Below, in pieces: positions 1-7,905 of a stretch of 64,000 nucleotides of DNA (positions are counted from its first letter, which is position 1; every line of letters starts with the position of its first letter). This stretch comes from Opitutaceae bacterium (lineage in GTDB: Bacteria > Verrucomicrobiota > Verrucomicrobiia > Opitutales > Opitutaceae), in the NCBI GenBank assembly GCA_019634615.1, contig JAHCAZ010000003.1, forward strand, positions 62,001 to 126,000, written 5' to 3'. The translations under genes were made by a program, and so were the position numbers. The notes under the pieces are model-generated. The model was not told the origin of the DNA. It made no database searches and saw only the letters and a program-made list of their open reading frames with translations.

Positions 1-562
1 GGTTTCGAACGGCTCGTGATCTTCGTCGGGGCGCTTCTGCACGCCGAGGACGACGTCGCCATACATCTGGATGAAGCGGCGGTAGCAGTCCCACGCGAAG
101 CGGGCGTTGCCGGTGGCCTTCTCGAGGGAGACGACGGTCTGGTCGTTGAGGCCGAGATTGAGGATCGTGTCCATCATGCCCGGCATCGAGTCGCGGGCAC
201 CGGAACGGACGGCGACGAGGAGCGGCATGCCCTCGGTGGCGCCGAACTTCGTGCCCATGATCTTCCATGTTGGCGATGCCGGCCTGCATCTGGGCCTCGA
301 GTTCCTTCGGGTAGGTCTTCTTGTGGGCGTAGTAGTACGTGCAGACCTCGGTGGTGATGGTGAAGCCGGGGGGCACGGGCAGGCCGATGCGGGTCATCTC
401 GGCGAGGTTGGCGCCCTTGCCGCCGAGCAGGGGCTTCATGCTGCCGTTGCCATCGGCTTTGCCGTTGCCCCACGTGTAAACGTATTTGGGGGCCTTGGCG
501 GCGCGTTTCGATGCGGTGGGCTTTTTGCCCGCGGACTTCTTAGCAGTGGATTTCTTGGCCAT
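1..562 (-). CDS. ppdK: Pyruvate, phosphate dikinase, N-terminal part, interrupted by an apparent frameshift
   Basis: PPDK interconverts pyruvate, ATP and phosphate with phosphoenolpyruvate, AMP and pyrophosphate. The start is ATG at 562, after which come about 25 lysine/alanine-rich residues and then the family opening [24 protein letters not shown] and [15 protein letters not shown]. Around 258-265 the frame changes: the first frame reads ...[13 protein letters not shown], while the family sequence continues one frame over as [20 protein letters not shown], then [20 protein letters not shown] to the window edge. Restoring frame needs two bases inserted (GAAGATC read as GAAAAGATC would give MEKIMG) or one removed. 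The gene runs off the left edge, so the phosphohistidine and C-terminal domains are not visible. Identity is clear; whether the break is real or a sequence error is not. Confidence 0.88.
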   Translation of the reverse strand, partial: MAKKSTAKKSAGKKPTASKRAAKAPKYVYTWGNGKADGNGSMKPLLGGKGANLAEMTRIGLPVPPGFTITTEVCTYYYAHKKTYPKELEAQMQAGIANMEDHGHEVRRHRGHAAPRRRPFRCPRLDAGHDGHDPQSRPQRPDRRLPREGHRQRPLRVGLLPPLHPDVWRRRPRRAEAPRRRSRAVRN

Positions 563-733
563 GGGAGTGAGAGAAATGAACAAAGACGCCGCCAGCGCAT
601 AGGCTGGCCGCGGGGGTGTCAACCCTGTGGCAGGATTTGCACCCGCCCGGGCGGCGCGGCGGGCGGGTTCGGAGCCGGAAACGCGCTTCCGTTTTGACAA
701 AAACCGCCCAGCATCGCGGATTCCGATACCACC

Positions 734-1543
734 GTGAGCGACTCCGATCCCTATCCCGACGCCCCCCTGGAGGGTGACGAGGCGGCCCCGACGCCGCGGG
801 AAAAGCCCATGGGGTTCTTCGACCACCTCGAGGACCTGCGGTGGACCCTGGTCAAGTGCGTGGTGGCCTTCCTGATCTGCGCCGGCCTGATCGGCTACTC
901 CCTGCACGAGTTCAACGACCTGTTGCTGTGGCCTTTGCACAAGGTCCAGGCCGAGTATCCCCAAGCGGTCATCGATCTGGGCACGACCTCGATCATGGAG
1001 GGATTCACCGTGGTTATCCAGATGTGCGTCCTCGGCGGGTTGCTGCTGGCGGCGCCGTTCTTGCTTTTCTTCATCGGCCAGTTCGTCGCCCCGGCCCTGA
1101 CCAAGCGGGAACTGCGCATGGTGCTGCCGGTGTGTTTCGCCGCGCTGGTCCTTTTCTTATGCGGGGCGGCATTCAGCTACTACCTGCTGGTCCCCAGCAC
1201 TCTCCGGGTTTCGATCGAGATCAACGAGATGTTCGGGTTCGTCATGCGCTGGACGCCCGGAAGCTACTACAGCCTGCTCACGTGGCTGGTGCTGGGCGTG
1301 GGGGCGTCGTTCGAGTTCCCGCTGCTGATCGTGCTGCTGGTGTACATGAGCGTGATGACGACGGCTTTCCTGCGGAAGTACCGCCGGCACGCGATCGTGG
1401 TGATCTTCATCATCGCGGCCGTCGTCACGCCGACACCCGACCCGGTCACGCAATGCCTCTTCGCCGCGCCGCTCTACCTCCTGTATGAGATCGCGATCAT
1501 CGCGGGCCGCCGCATCGAGAAGCGCCGCGAGGCGGCGACTTGA
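734..1543 (+). CDS. tatC: Sec-independent protein translocase TatC
   Basis: TatC is the polytopic membrane component that recognises twin-arginine signal peptides. The 269-residue product carries the N-terminal cytoplasmic motif HLEDLR (family HLxELR), about six hydrophobic segments, and the conserved FEFPLLI stretch of the glutamate-containing central helix. The start taken is GTG at 734; ATG at 809 ([11 protein letters not shown]) would give 244 residues and is a fair alternative because the first 25 residues are acidic and proline-rich. No tatA/tatB lies next to it. A likely client in this window is the superoxide dismutase at 38448-39179, which has an SRRDALK signal. Confidence 0.95.
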   Translation: MSDSDPYPDAPLEGDEAAPTPREKPMGFFDHLEDLRWTLVKCVVAFLICAGLIGYSLHEFNDLLLWPLHKVQAEYPQAVIDLGTTSIMEGFTVVIQMCVLGGLLLAAPFLLFFIGQFVAPALTKRELRMVLPVCFAALVLFLCGAAFSYYLLVPSTLRVSIEINEMFGFVMRWTPGSYYSLLTWLVLGVGASFEFPLLIVLLVYMSVMTTAFLRKYRRHAIVVIFIIAAVVTPTPDPVTQCLFAAPLYLLYEIAIIAGRRIEKRREAAT

Positions 1544-1565
1544 GACCGGGCCGGGGTTTGAGCAC

Positions 1566-1592
1566 AAAAAAGCCCGGCGGGTGAGGCCGGGC
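1566..1592 (-). terminator. Rho-independent terminator of the small membrane protein gene
   Basis: A 7-bp stem GCCCGGC (1572-1578) pairs with GCCGGGC (1586-1592). On the minus strand it is followed by six U residues (the A run at 1566-1571). It lies just past the stop codon of the minus-strand gene at 1620-1859, and between convergent genes. Confidence 0.8.
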
Positions 1593-1619
1593 GGGAAAGG
1601 GAATGACTGACGGAACCCG

Positions 1620-1859
1620 TTACTTTTTCGCGGCCGCACGCTGGGCGCGGAGGACGACGCGGAACATCTGGATGGAGAGCCAGAACACGCCGCTCATGCA
1701 GGCCGCCGTGAGACCGCCCCAGAGCATGATCATGTGCGGGTCGCTGGAGGGAACGTGCGGGGAGACGACTGAGTACAGGTAAAGGAAGAAGGCAACGACG
1801 AGGATCATGTCCACGACGAAGCTGACGGGAGTCATGAGCTTGGTTTCAGGCTGGGCCAT
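1620..1859 (-). CDS. Small membrane protein of unknown function
   Basis: The 79-residue product has two clear hydrophobic segments, about residues 10-32 (VSFVVDMILVVAFFLYLYSV) and 44-64 (MIMLWGGLTAACMSGVFWL), and a basic C-terminus rich in R, A and K, which suggests an inner-membrane hairpin with a cytoplasmic tail. I do not recognise a family. The gene is monocistronic, convergent with tatC, and ends at a good terminator, which together with its clean hydrophobic pattern supports it being real. Function unknown. Confidence 0.7.
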   Translation of the reverse strand: MAQPETKLMTPVSFVVDMILVVAFFLYLYSVVSPHVPSSDPHMIMLWGGLTAACMSGVFWLSIQMFRVVLRAQRAAAKK

Positions 1860-1904
1860 GGCGCGAAAAAGAGAAGGGGCCGGCGCGGTTTGTCGAATCT
1901 TCTT

Positions 1905-2098
1905 TTAGCCACGGACGAGCATTCGATCCCCGAACCGATTTAACCACTGATGCTCACTGATGAGCACTGAAATGATCGGAATCCGGCATTCCGGAAATTT
2001 CAGTGAAGATAAGTGCACATAAGTGGTTATCCCCGGATTGAATCCGTGGCATCCGTGCCTGCCCTCCGCAGGCTTGGCGAAGGAGGGTAATCCGTGGT
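1905..2098. repeat. Non-coding intergenic stretch with short direct and inverted repeats
   Basis: This spacer between two minus-strand genes has lower GC and a different texture from its surroundings. It holds words such as ACCACTGATGCTCACTGATGAGCACTGA, quoted here in two parts (ACCACTGATGCTCACT, GATGAGCACTGA), ATCCGTGGCATCCGTG and ATCCGTGGTT, plus CCTCCGCAGGCTTGGCGAAGGAGG, also in parts (CCTCCGCAGG, CTTGGCGAAGGAGG), which folds back on itself. The near-repeated ATCCGTGG words suggest a decayed dispersed element rather than coding DNA. I cannot confirm other copies in this window, apart from a similar-looking CACGAATGGACACGAATGGG near 51337-51353. Confidence 0.4.
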
Positions 2099-3364
2099 TC
2101 AGGATTCCTTCGGGATCGCTGCCGTCAGGTTCTCGGGTTCGCCGGGGGTGATGACGAGGTTGTCCTCGATGCGCACGCCGCCGATCCCGAGGTGCTGATC
2201 GGCGAGGTTCCAGTTCACGCAGTCGCGGAATTGCTCGCGGCGCGCGGGGTCGTTGAGGAGGGCGGGGATGAAGTAGAGCCCGGGCTCGACGGTCACGACG
2301 TAGCCCGGCGCCAGGGGCAGGTCCATACGCAACGTGCGCAGGCAGGGCCGCGGGTCCTTCGGGCGACCCGGTAGGAGGCCGCTGGCGTCGCGCACGCCGA
2401 GGCCGACCATGTGGCCGAGGCCGTGCGGGAAGAACAAGGTGTGCGCCTCCTGCTCGACCAGCGAGGCGGGATTGCCGCGCATCACGCCCATCGCCACGAG
2501 GCCGGCGGTGAGGTCGACCGCGCACGCGAGATGCACGTCGCGCCACTCCGCGCCGGGGCGGCAGCGGGCGCAGGCCTTCTGCTGCGCGGCGAGGACGACC
2601 TGGTAGAGGTCGCGCTGGAATGGCGAGGGCGTGCCGACCACGTAGGTGCGGGTGACGTCGGTGACGTAGCGGTCGATCTCGCCGCCGGCGTCAACGAGCA
2701 CGAAGTCACCCGCCTGCGCGACGCGGTCGCCCGGGGCGAAATGCAGCACGGCGGCGTTGGCGCCAGCGGCGACGATGGAGCCGTAGCCGGTGCGCTGCGC
2801 CCCGGCGCGGAAGAAGCCGGTCTCGAGCTCGACCTGCAGGGCGCGTTCCGTGATCCCCGCCCGCAGGGCCGCGCGCAGTGCGGCGTATCCCGCGGCCGTG
2901 GCGGCGGCGGAACGGCGGAGGGTGGCGAGCTCGGCCGCGTCCTTGGGGCGGCGGGCGTGCAGGAAGTGAGCCCGGGTTTGGGCGGAAAACTCCGCGTCGG
3001 CCACGACGCCAGGCACGGCCGCGCCGAGCTGAGCGATGCGCCGCGCGGGCCGCGCGGCCAGCCAGGGGGCGAATTGCTCGAGCGGTTCGCCGGGCGGCTG
3101 CTCGCGTCCCTCCCAGACGCGCTCGGCCTCGGTCACCGTCGGCACGAACGAATGCCAGGCGCGGTCGCGCGGGTCGTACGCGACGACGCCGTGCGGGCAC
3201 TCGAGCCCCGTGAGGTAGAAATAGTCGCTGTGCGCCCGAAACGGATACGTCTGGTCGGTGTTCTCCGGGAGCGGAACCGGCGCGCCGGCGCCGACGACGA
3301 GCAGCGCGTCATCGAGCGGGAGGGCGGAGGCCAAGCGGGCGTGGCGGGCGGGGAGGTCGAGCAT
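2099..3364 (-). CDS. pepP: Xaa-Pro aminopeptidase-like M24B metallopeptidase
   Basis: Predicted cytoplasmic enzyme removing an N-terminal residue in front of proline. The 421-residue product begins with an aminopeptidase P N-terminal domain (FRAHSDYFYLTGLECP, about residues 40-56) and has the M24 pita-bread dimetal site: two Asp in DAGGEIDRYVTDVTRTY, His in HGLGHMVGLG, Glu in VEPGLYF and Glu in VRIEDNLVI. The start chosen is ATG at 3364 (MLDLPARHARL); 12 extra upstream codons are open but fall in palindromic repeat sequence. The exact substrate preference is inferred. A second, more distant M24 protein lies at 49084-50223. Confidence 0.9.
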   Translation of the reverse strand: MLDLPARHARLASALPLDDALLVVGAGAPVPLPENTDQTYPFRAHSDYFYLTGLECPHGVVAYDPRDRAWHSFVPTVTEAERVWEGREQPPGEPLEQFAPWLAARPARRIAQLGAAVPGVVADAEFSAQTRAHFLHARRPKDAAELATLRRSAAATAAGYAALRAALRAGITERALQVELETGFFRAGAQRTGYGSIVAAGANAAVLHFAPGDRVAQAGDFVLVDAGGEIDRYVTDVTRTYVVGTPSPFQRDLYQVVLAAQQKACARCRPGAEWRDVHLACAVDLTAGLVAMGVMRGNPASLVEQEAHTLFFPHGLGHMVGLGVRDASGLLPGRPKDPRPCLRTLRMDLPLAPGYVVTVEPGLYFIPALLNDPARREQFRDCVNWNLADQHLGIGGVRIEDNLVITPGEPENLTAAIPKES

Positions 3365-3370
3365 GGAGGG

Positions 3371-3534
3371 AACGCTCAACGTCCAACGATTAACGTTCAA
3401 CGCTCAAGTGGGGCGTAGCTACGAGCGTGAGCGAGTGGTTTAGACGCCGCATCTGCACGACGGCCACTCGCTCACGCTCGTAGCTACCTAGCATCACTTG
3501 AGCGCTCAGCGTTAAAAGTTCAGCGTTGAGCGTT
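3371..3534. repeat. REP-like nested palindrome, copy 1
   Basis: The core is a perfect 24-bp inverted repeat, 3415-3438 against 3464-3487, containing GAGCGTGAGCGAGTGG, separated by 25 bp. Outside it lies a second, imperfect inverted repeat, 3371-3410 against 3495-3534, made of repeated AACGCTCAACG-type words. The whole 164 bp can fold as one long hairpin. It sits between the 3' end of the universal stress protein gene and the 5' end of pepP, both on the minus strand. Core copies recur at 38314-38388 and 42945-43016. Confidence 0.92.
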
Positions 3535-3546
3535 TTCCTGAACCGC

Positions 3547-4002
3547 CTACCGCCGCTTCTTCTTCCCCGCGACCGGCGGCACGACGACGACCGGGCAGGG
3601 CGACTTCTTCAGGACGCCGCTGGCGGTGCTGCCGGCGAGGAGGTCGTAGAGGGCGGAGTGGCCGTGCGAGCCGAGGACGATGTAGTCGGCGCCGACCTTC
3701 CGGGCCTGGTCGACGATGTGCAGCGTGGCGGAGCCGGTGAGCAGGAGCGACGTGGCCTCGAGGCCGGCGGCCTGGAGCTTGTGGGCCATCAACTCGAGGT
3801 GGCGGGCGGCGGTCTTCTCGCTGAGCGCGACGATTTCCTGGATGTTGGCCATGACGGCGCCGTACTCGCTGGTGATGACCGGGGGCTGGACAACATGCAT
3901 CAGGATGAGGCGGGCGTTGAGCGAGCGGGCCAGTTCCGCGGCGGACTTGACGACGGCCTTGCTGATGGCCGAGAAGTCGATGGGGGTAAGGATCGTTTTC
4001 AT
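3547..4002 (-). CDS. Universal stress protein, UspA family
   Basis: The 151-residue protein has the UspA alpha/beta fold: start MKTILTPIDFSAISKAVVKS, central GADYIVLGSHGHSALYDLLAGS (in parts GADYIVLGSHG and HSALYDLLAGS) and the end CPVVVVPP. The GxxGH-like element and following serine are those of the ATP-binding subgroup, so nucleotide binding is likely. The start is ATG at 4002, because USPs begin right at the first beta strand; an in-frame ATG about 20 codons upstream would add unusual residues. Single gene; its 3' end abuts the palindrome at 3371-3534. Physiological role unknown. Confidence 0.9.
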   Translation of the reverse strand: MKTILTPIDFSAISKAVVKSAAELARSLNARLILMHVVQPPVITSEYGAVMANIQEIVALSEKTAARHLELMAHKLQAAGLEATSLLLTGSATLHIVDQARKVGADYIVLGSHGHSALYDLLAGSTASGVLKKSPCPVVVVPPVAGKKKRR

Positions 4003-4153
4003 GGCAGGGACATGATACTCCCGCTCCCGGCGGATTGCCAGCGCAGGTATTGCCGGTTGCACCGCGGATCTTGCCCTGGCGGCGTGACGGGATTGTCACC
4101 GCGGGGGCGGCGATTTCGCTTTTCGCCTCCCGCGGACCGCGCAGTGTGTCACC

Positions 4154-5824
4154 ATGTGCAAGTTGCCTTTCCCGAGATGGGCGTGCCTGCTGCTCGCCGG
4201 CGCGGCCGTGATGCAGGGAACCGAGCCGATGGCGCCGCCGCGGCTGGCGGTCGTGATCGCCATCGACCAGTTCCGCTACGATTACCTCGATCGTTTCGGC
4301 GAGGTGCTGCCCGCGGATGGGTTTCGCCGGCTGCGGGAGCAGGGGACCGATTTCCGCGACTGCCATTACCGGCACGCCTACACGAAGACCGCGCCGGGCC
4401 ATGCGGTGATCCTGAGCGGGGCGCACCCGTCCGTGCACGGCATCGTGGGCAACGAGTGGGTCAGCCGCGAGGGCTGGCAGTCGGTCGTGGGCGTCGAGGA
4501 CCGGCAGTCGCCGTTGGTCGGCGCGCCGCCGCGGGCGCTGCACTCGCCGGGCGGCGTGCTCGAGGCGAAGGAGGGGCGGTCGCCGCGCAATTTCGAGGCG
4601 GAGACGGTCGGCGACGTGCTCAAGGCCCAGACAGGCGGGAAGGCGAAGGTCGTCTCGGTCGCGAACAAGGACCGCTCGGCGATCCTGCTCGGCGGCCACC
4701 GGGCGGACGGCGCCTACTGGTATGAGCGCGGGAATTTCGTGACCTCGCGCTACTACCGGGAGCAGTTGCCGACGTGGGTGGACGACTTCAATCGCGCCGG
4801 CCGGGTGCCGGCGTATTTCGGCCGCACGTGGGATCGCCTGCTCGATCCCGCGGTTTACGAGCGCCTGGCCGGGCCGGACGACGCGGCCGGCGAGGACCCG
4901 TCGCCGGGCCTCGGCCGCACGTTCCCGCGCCGGGTCGATGGCGGTCGGCCGGAGTTCGGCAACGCCTTCCTGAGTGCGTTCCCCATCACGCCGTTCTACA
5001 GCGAGATCCTGGCCGAGTTCGCCCAGGTGGCCGTGAAGGCGGAGGGACTCGGCCGCGACGACGTCACCGACCTCCTGTGTGTCGGCTTCTCGCAGATCGA
5101 CCACACGGGCCATTCGTTCGGGCCGGACAGCCAGGAGGTCATGGACTCGATCCTGCGCCTCGACCGGCTCGTCGCCGGCCTGCTGGCCTGCCTCGACGCG
5201 GAAGTCGGCGCCGGGCGTTATGTGGTGGTGGTGACGGCCGACCACGGGGTGGCGCCGCTGCCCGAGCGGGTGGCGGCGACGCAGCCGGGGGTGGGCGGGA
5301 GACTCGACCCGGTGGCGGTGACGCGGGCCGTCGAGCAGGCGCTTGACGCCGCCTTCGGTCCGCCGCCGGCCCCGCTGTATTGGGTTACCCGCGACGGCAC
5401 GGGTTTCCACCTGCGCCCGGAGACGCTCGCGGCGAAGCAGCTCGCGGCGCCGGCGGCCTGGGCGGTGGTGAAGGCGGCCCTGCAGGCCCGTCCCGAGGTG
5501 CTGGCGGCCTACACGCGGGGGGACCTCGAGGCGGCGGGCCCGGCGGATGAACTGCGCGAGAAGCTGCGCCGATCGTACCGGCGCGATCGCAGCCCGGACG
5601 TCGCCTACATCCTGCGCCCGCACTGGGTCGACCGCGCGAAGAACGGCACGAACCACGGCACGCCGCACCCCTACGACTCGCATGTCCCGTTGATCTGGTT
5701 TGGCCCGGGCATCCCGGCCGCCGTGCGCACGGAGCGCGTCGGCGTGGACGACCTCGCACCGACCCTGAGCGCGCTGCTGGGCCTGCCCCGGCCGCCGCAG
5801 GCGACGGGCACGGCGTTGTTCTAG
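4154..5824 (+). CDS. Secreted PafA-like alkaline phosphatase (type I phosphodiesterase/nucleotide pyrophosphatase superfamily)
   Basis: Predicted periplasmic phosphomonoesterase, 556 residues, with a signal peptide (hydrophobic residues about 9-22). The nucleophile region YTKTAPGHAVILSG puts Thr at residue 79, and VHGIVGNEW puts Asn at residue 100. VANKDRSAILLGG carries K172 and R174, which by alignment of the KDR motif match the phosphate-contacting Lys/Arg that mark monoesterases of the PafA type. Metal ligands are visible in AIDQFRYD (D38), FSQIDHTGHSFG (Asp/His), VTADHGVAP (Asp-His) and HGTPHPYDSHVPL (His). The family and monoesterase assignment rest on these motifs; the in vivo substrate is unknown. 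It converges on the SMP-30 gene with a 25-bp gap. Confidence 0.9.
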   Translation: MCKLPFPRWACLLLAGAAVMQGTEPMAPPRLAVVIAIDQFRYDYLDRFGEVLPADGFRRLREQGTDFRDCHYRHAYTKTAPGHAVILSGAHPSVHGIVGNEWVSREGWQSVVGVEDRQSPLVGAPPRALHSPGGVLEAKEGRSPRNFEAETVGDVLKAQTGGKAKVVSVANKDRSAILLGGHRADGAYWYERGNFVTSRYYREQLPTWVDDFNRAGRVPAYFGRTWDRLLDPAVYERLAGPDDAAGEDPSPGLGRTFPRRVDGGRPEFGNAFLSAFPITPFYSEILAEFAQVAVKAEGLGRDDVTDLLCVGFSQIDHTGHSFGPDSQEVMDSILRLDRLVAGLLACLDAEVGAGRYVVVVTADHGVAPLPERVAATQPGVGGRLDPVAVTRAVEQALDAAFGPPPAPLYWVTRDGTGFHLRPETLAAKQLAAPAAWAVVKAALQARPEVLAAYTRGDLEAAGPADELREKLRRSYRRDRSPDVAYILRPHWVDRAKNGTNHGTPHPYDSHVPLIWFGPGIPAAVRTERVGVDDLAPTLSALLGLPRPPQATGTALF

Positions 5825-5849
5825 ACGCCCGCGGGGCGCCCGGCGCGGC

Positions 5850-6722
5850 TCATTTGCCGGCGAGGCGGGAGACGTGGCGCGGCAGGCCGGGCGTCTTCAC
5901 GTCGAGGGTGAAGACGCTGCCGGCCTCGCAGTAGCCGGGATCGGTCTCGCCGCGGGCGGAGGTGATGTAGAGGGTCTGGAGCTTGTCGCCGCCGAAACAG
6001 CATGAGGTGACCCGCGAGGCCGGGACCGAGATCTCGGCAACAACCTGACCGTCGGGGGCATGGCGGCGCAGGCGGTGGCCGTCCCACCGGGCGGACCACA
6101 GGTGACCCTCGGCATCGACGCAGAGCCCGTCGCAGGTGCCCTCGTCGTCGGCGGTGGCGGCGTAGAAGACCCGGCGTTTGGCCAGTTCGCCCGAGGCGGG
6201 GTCGTAATCAAAGGCGAAGATCCGGTTGGTCGTGGAGCAGGTCCAGTAGAACGTCCGGCCGTCGGGCGAGAGGCCCATGCCGTTGGAGCAGCCGGTGCCG
6301 CGGAAGAGGAGCTTGCTGCCGCCGTCGGGATCGAAGCGGAAAAGGCCGCCGCTCTCCTTGTCCTTGCCGATGGTGCCGGCGTAAACGCGCCCGGCGGGAT
6401 CGGCCATGACGTCGTTGAAGCGCTGCATGCCGGGATCGGTGAACTTGCGCACCGGCTGGCAGTCGCCGTTGGCGGGGTTGAAGCGGGCGAGGTCGTTGAC
6501 GCGGAAGAGCAGCAGCATGCCGTCGGCCTCGAGGGTGAAGCCGCCGACCATCGGGCCCGTGTAGATGGGGCGTTCCTTCGTCATGCCGTCCCTCCAGGCG
6601 TGGAGTTCGCCCGCGGTGATGTCGGTCCAGAACAGCATCCGGCGCTGGGCGTCCCAGAGCGGGTTCTCGCCGAGCTGGTTGCGGGTGGACACAAGCAGGC
6701 GGGCGGTGGGCGAGGTGGCCAT
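5850..6722 (-). CDS. SMP-30/gluconolactonase family protein
   Basis: A 290-residue six-bladed beta-propeller of the SMP-30/LRE-like family, expected to hydrolyse sugar lactones using one divalent metal. Visible signatures are the metal-ligand Glu in GENPLWD near the N-terminus, QRFNDVMADPAGRVYAGT (Asn-Asp), CSNGMGLSPDGRTFYW (Asn) and CDGLCVDAEGHLWSARWDG (Asp). The gene lies 18 bp downstream of an SDR dehydrogenase on the same strand, so a dehydrogenase product lactone is the natural substrate guess. No signal peptide, so cytoplasmic. Sugar specificity cannot be read from the sequence. Confidence 0.9.
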   Translation of the reverse strand: MATSPTARLLVSTRNQLGENPLWDAQRRMLFWTDITAGELHAWRDGMTKERPIYTGPMVGGFTLEADGMLLLFRVNDLARFNPANGDCQPVRKFTDPGMQRFNDVMADPAGRVYAGTIGKDKESGGLFRFDPDGGSKLLFRGTGCSNGMGLSPDGRTFYWTCSTTNRIFAFDYDPASGELAKRRVFYAATADDEGTCDGLCVDAEGHLWSARWDGHRLRRHAPDGQVVAEISVPASRVTSCCFGGDKLQTLYITSARGETDPGYCEAGSVFTLDVKTPGLPRHVSRLAGK

Positions 6723-6740
6723 GATAGGGCGAGAAAGGGG

Positions 6741-7520
6741 TTACTCGAGGAGCCAGCCGCCGTCCACCACGCAATTGTGGCCGGTGGAGCCGCGGCTGAC
6801 GTCGCTCAAGTAGAACAGGATGTGGTTGGCGACATCCGCGGCCTGCAGGCGCAGGGGCAGCGATTGCACGGAGCCGAGGTGGGCGAGGTGCTTGGTGGCG
6901 TCGGCCCCGGCGAAGTACTCGGCGACCTGGCGCTCGGTGAAGATCCAGCCGGGCGAGATCGTGTTGATGCGGATGCCGTCGCGGCCGAGCTCGCGCGCGA
7001 GGCCGGTGGTGAGGCCGAGGATGCCGGCCTTGGTCGCGCTGTAGATCGAGCGGCCGGGCAGGCCGAGGCGGTAGTTGATCGAGGAGACGTTGACGATGGC
7101 CGGGCTGCGGCCGGCGCGGAGGAGGGGCACGCTCTCGCGGATGACGAGGTAGTAGCCGCGGAGGTTGAGATCGACGATGGCGTCCCAGCGCGCGGCGTCG
7201 CCCTCGGCGAGCGCAACCTTGGGGTCGGTGCCGGCGACATTGACCACGCCGTCGAGGCGGGTGGTCCGGGCGCGGATGCGCGTGAACGCGTCGGCGATGG
7301 CGTCGTCGTCGCCGAGGTTGCAGGCGAGGTGGTGAAACGCCGGGTGGGCGAGGGCGGGGGCTGCGCGCGAGAGGCCGAAGCAGGTGGCGCCGTTGGCGAG
7401 CAGGGCCTCGATCGTGGCCAGGCCGATCCCGGCGGAGGCGCCGGTGACGACAAAGGCCTTGCCCTTCAGGTCCGGCAGCGTGAGGGCCGGGGCGGGGGTG
7501 TCCTTCAATTCCAGGGGCAT
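6741..7520 (-). CDS. Short-chain dehydrogenase/reductase
   Basis: Classical SDR of 259 residues. It has the NAD(P) motif TGASAGIG (about residues 25-32), NVAG in place of NNAG, the catalytic Ser in IVNVSSINYR and the YSATK Tyr/Lys pair. The C-terminal half shows the usual SPGWIFTE and CVVDGGWLLE. ATG at 7520 (MPLELKDTP) is preferred over an upstream in-frame ATG that adds an arginine-rich stretch. It is the first gene of a two-gene unit with the SMP-30 protein. The pairing is that of oxidative sugar catabolism (aldose to lactone to acid); the exact sugar is inferred, not seen. Confidence 0.92.
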   Translation of the reverse strand: MPLELKDTPAPALTLPDLKGKAFVVTGASAGIGLATIEALLANGATCFGLSRAAPALAHPAFHHLACNLGDDDAIADAFTRIRARTTRLDGVVNVAGTDPKVALAEGDAARWDAIVDLNLRGYYLVIRESVPLLRAGRSPAIVNVSSINYRLGLPGRSIYSATKAGILGLTTGLARELGRDGIRINTISPGWIFTERQVAEYFAGADATKHLAHLGSVQSLPLRLQAADVANHILFYLSDVSRGSTGHNCVVDGGWLLE

Positions 7521-7623
7521 GCGAAACCGGCGCGGGGGGAGGAGGCGTGAATCCAACGCGGTCCGCCTTGGGTGCGGGAGCGGGGCGACGCGGGGTGCAT
7601 GGCCGGGTTGGAAGGGTGAAAAT

Positions 7624-7698
7624 TGGCTGCCCGGGCAGGGATTGAACCTGCGACCAAGTGATTAACAGTCACCTGCTCTGCCACTGAGCTACCGGGCA
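7624..7698 (-). tRNA. tRNA-Asn (GTT)
   Basis: The minus strand folds as a cloverleaf: acceptor TGCCCGG/CCGGGCA, D-arm AGCTCAGTGGCAGAGC, anticodon loop CTGTTAA (GTT, Asn), T-arm GCAGGTTCAATCCCTGC, discriminator G and an encoded CCA. Confidence 0.96.
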
Positions 7699-7905
7699 AC
7701 GTGGCTTGCATGGCTTGCGCGATGCGAAAGAGGGGACGAAAAACAAGGCGGCCCAGAAGGTTGTCAATGCTCGTTTTGGGCAATTTGCGGAAAAGCGCCT
7801 GCGCCGGAAAGTTTTGGTTGCTTTCGGCGCCCCGGCTTCTATCACCTGACCCTCTTTTCCACTACGCCTGCCCCCAATTCCGGGGTCTCAGGGGGAACGA
7901 AATCC

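Noticed and set aside
3512..5683. A 723-codon minus-strand open frame
   Set aside because: Covers the universal stress gene in another frame and runs antisense to the phosphatase; Arg/Pro-rich shadow.
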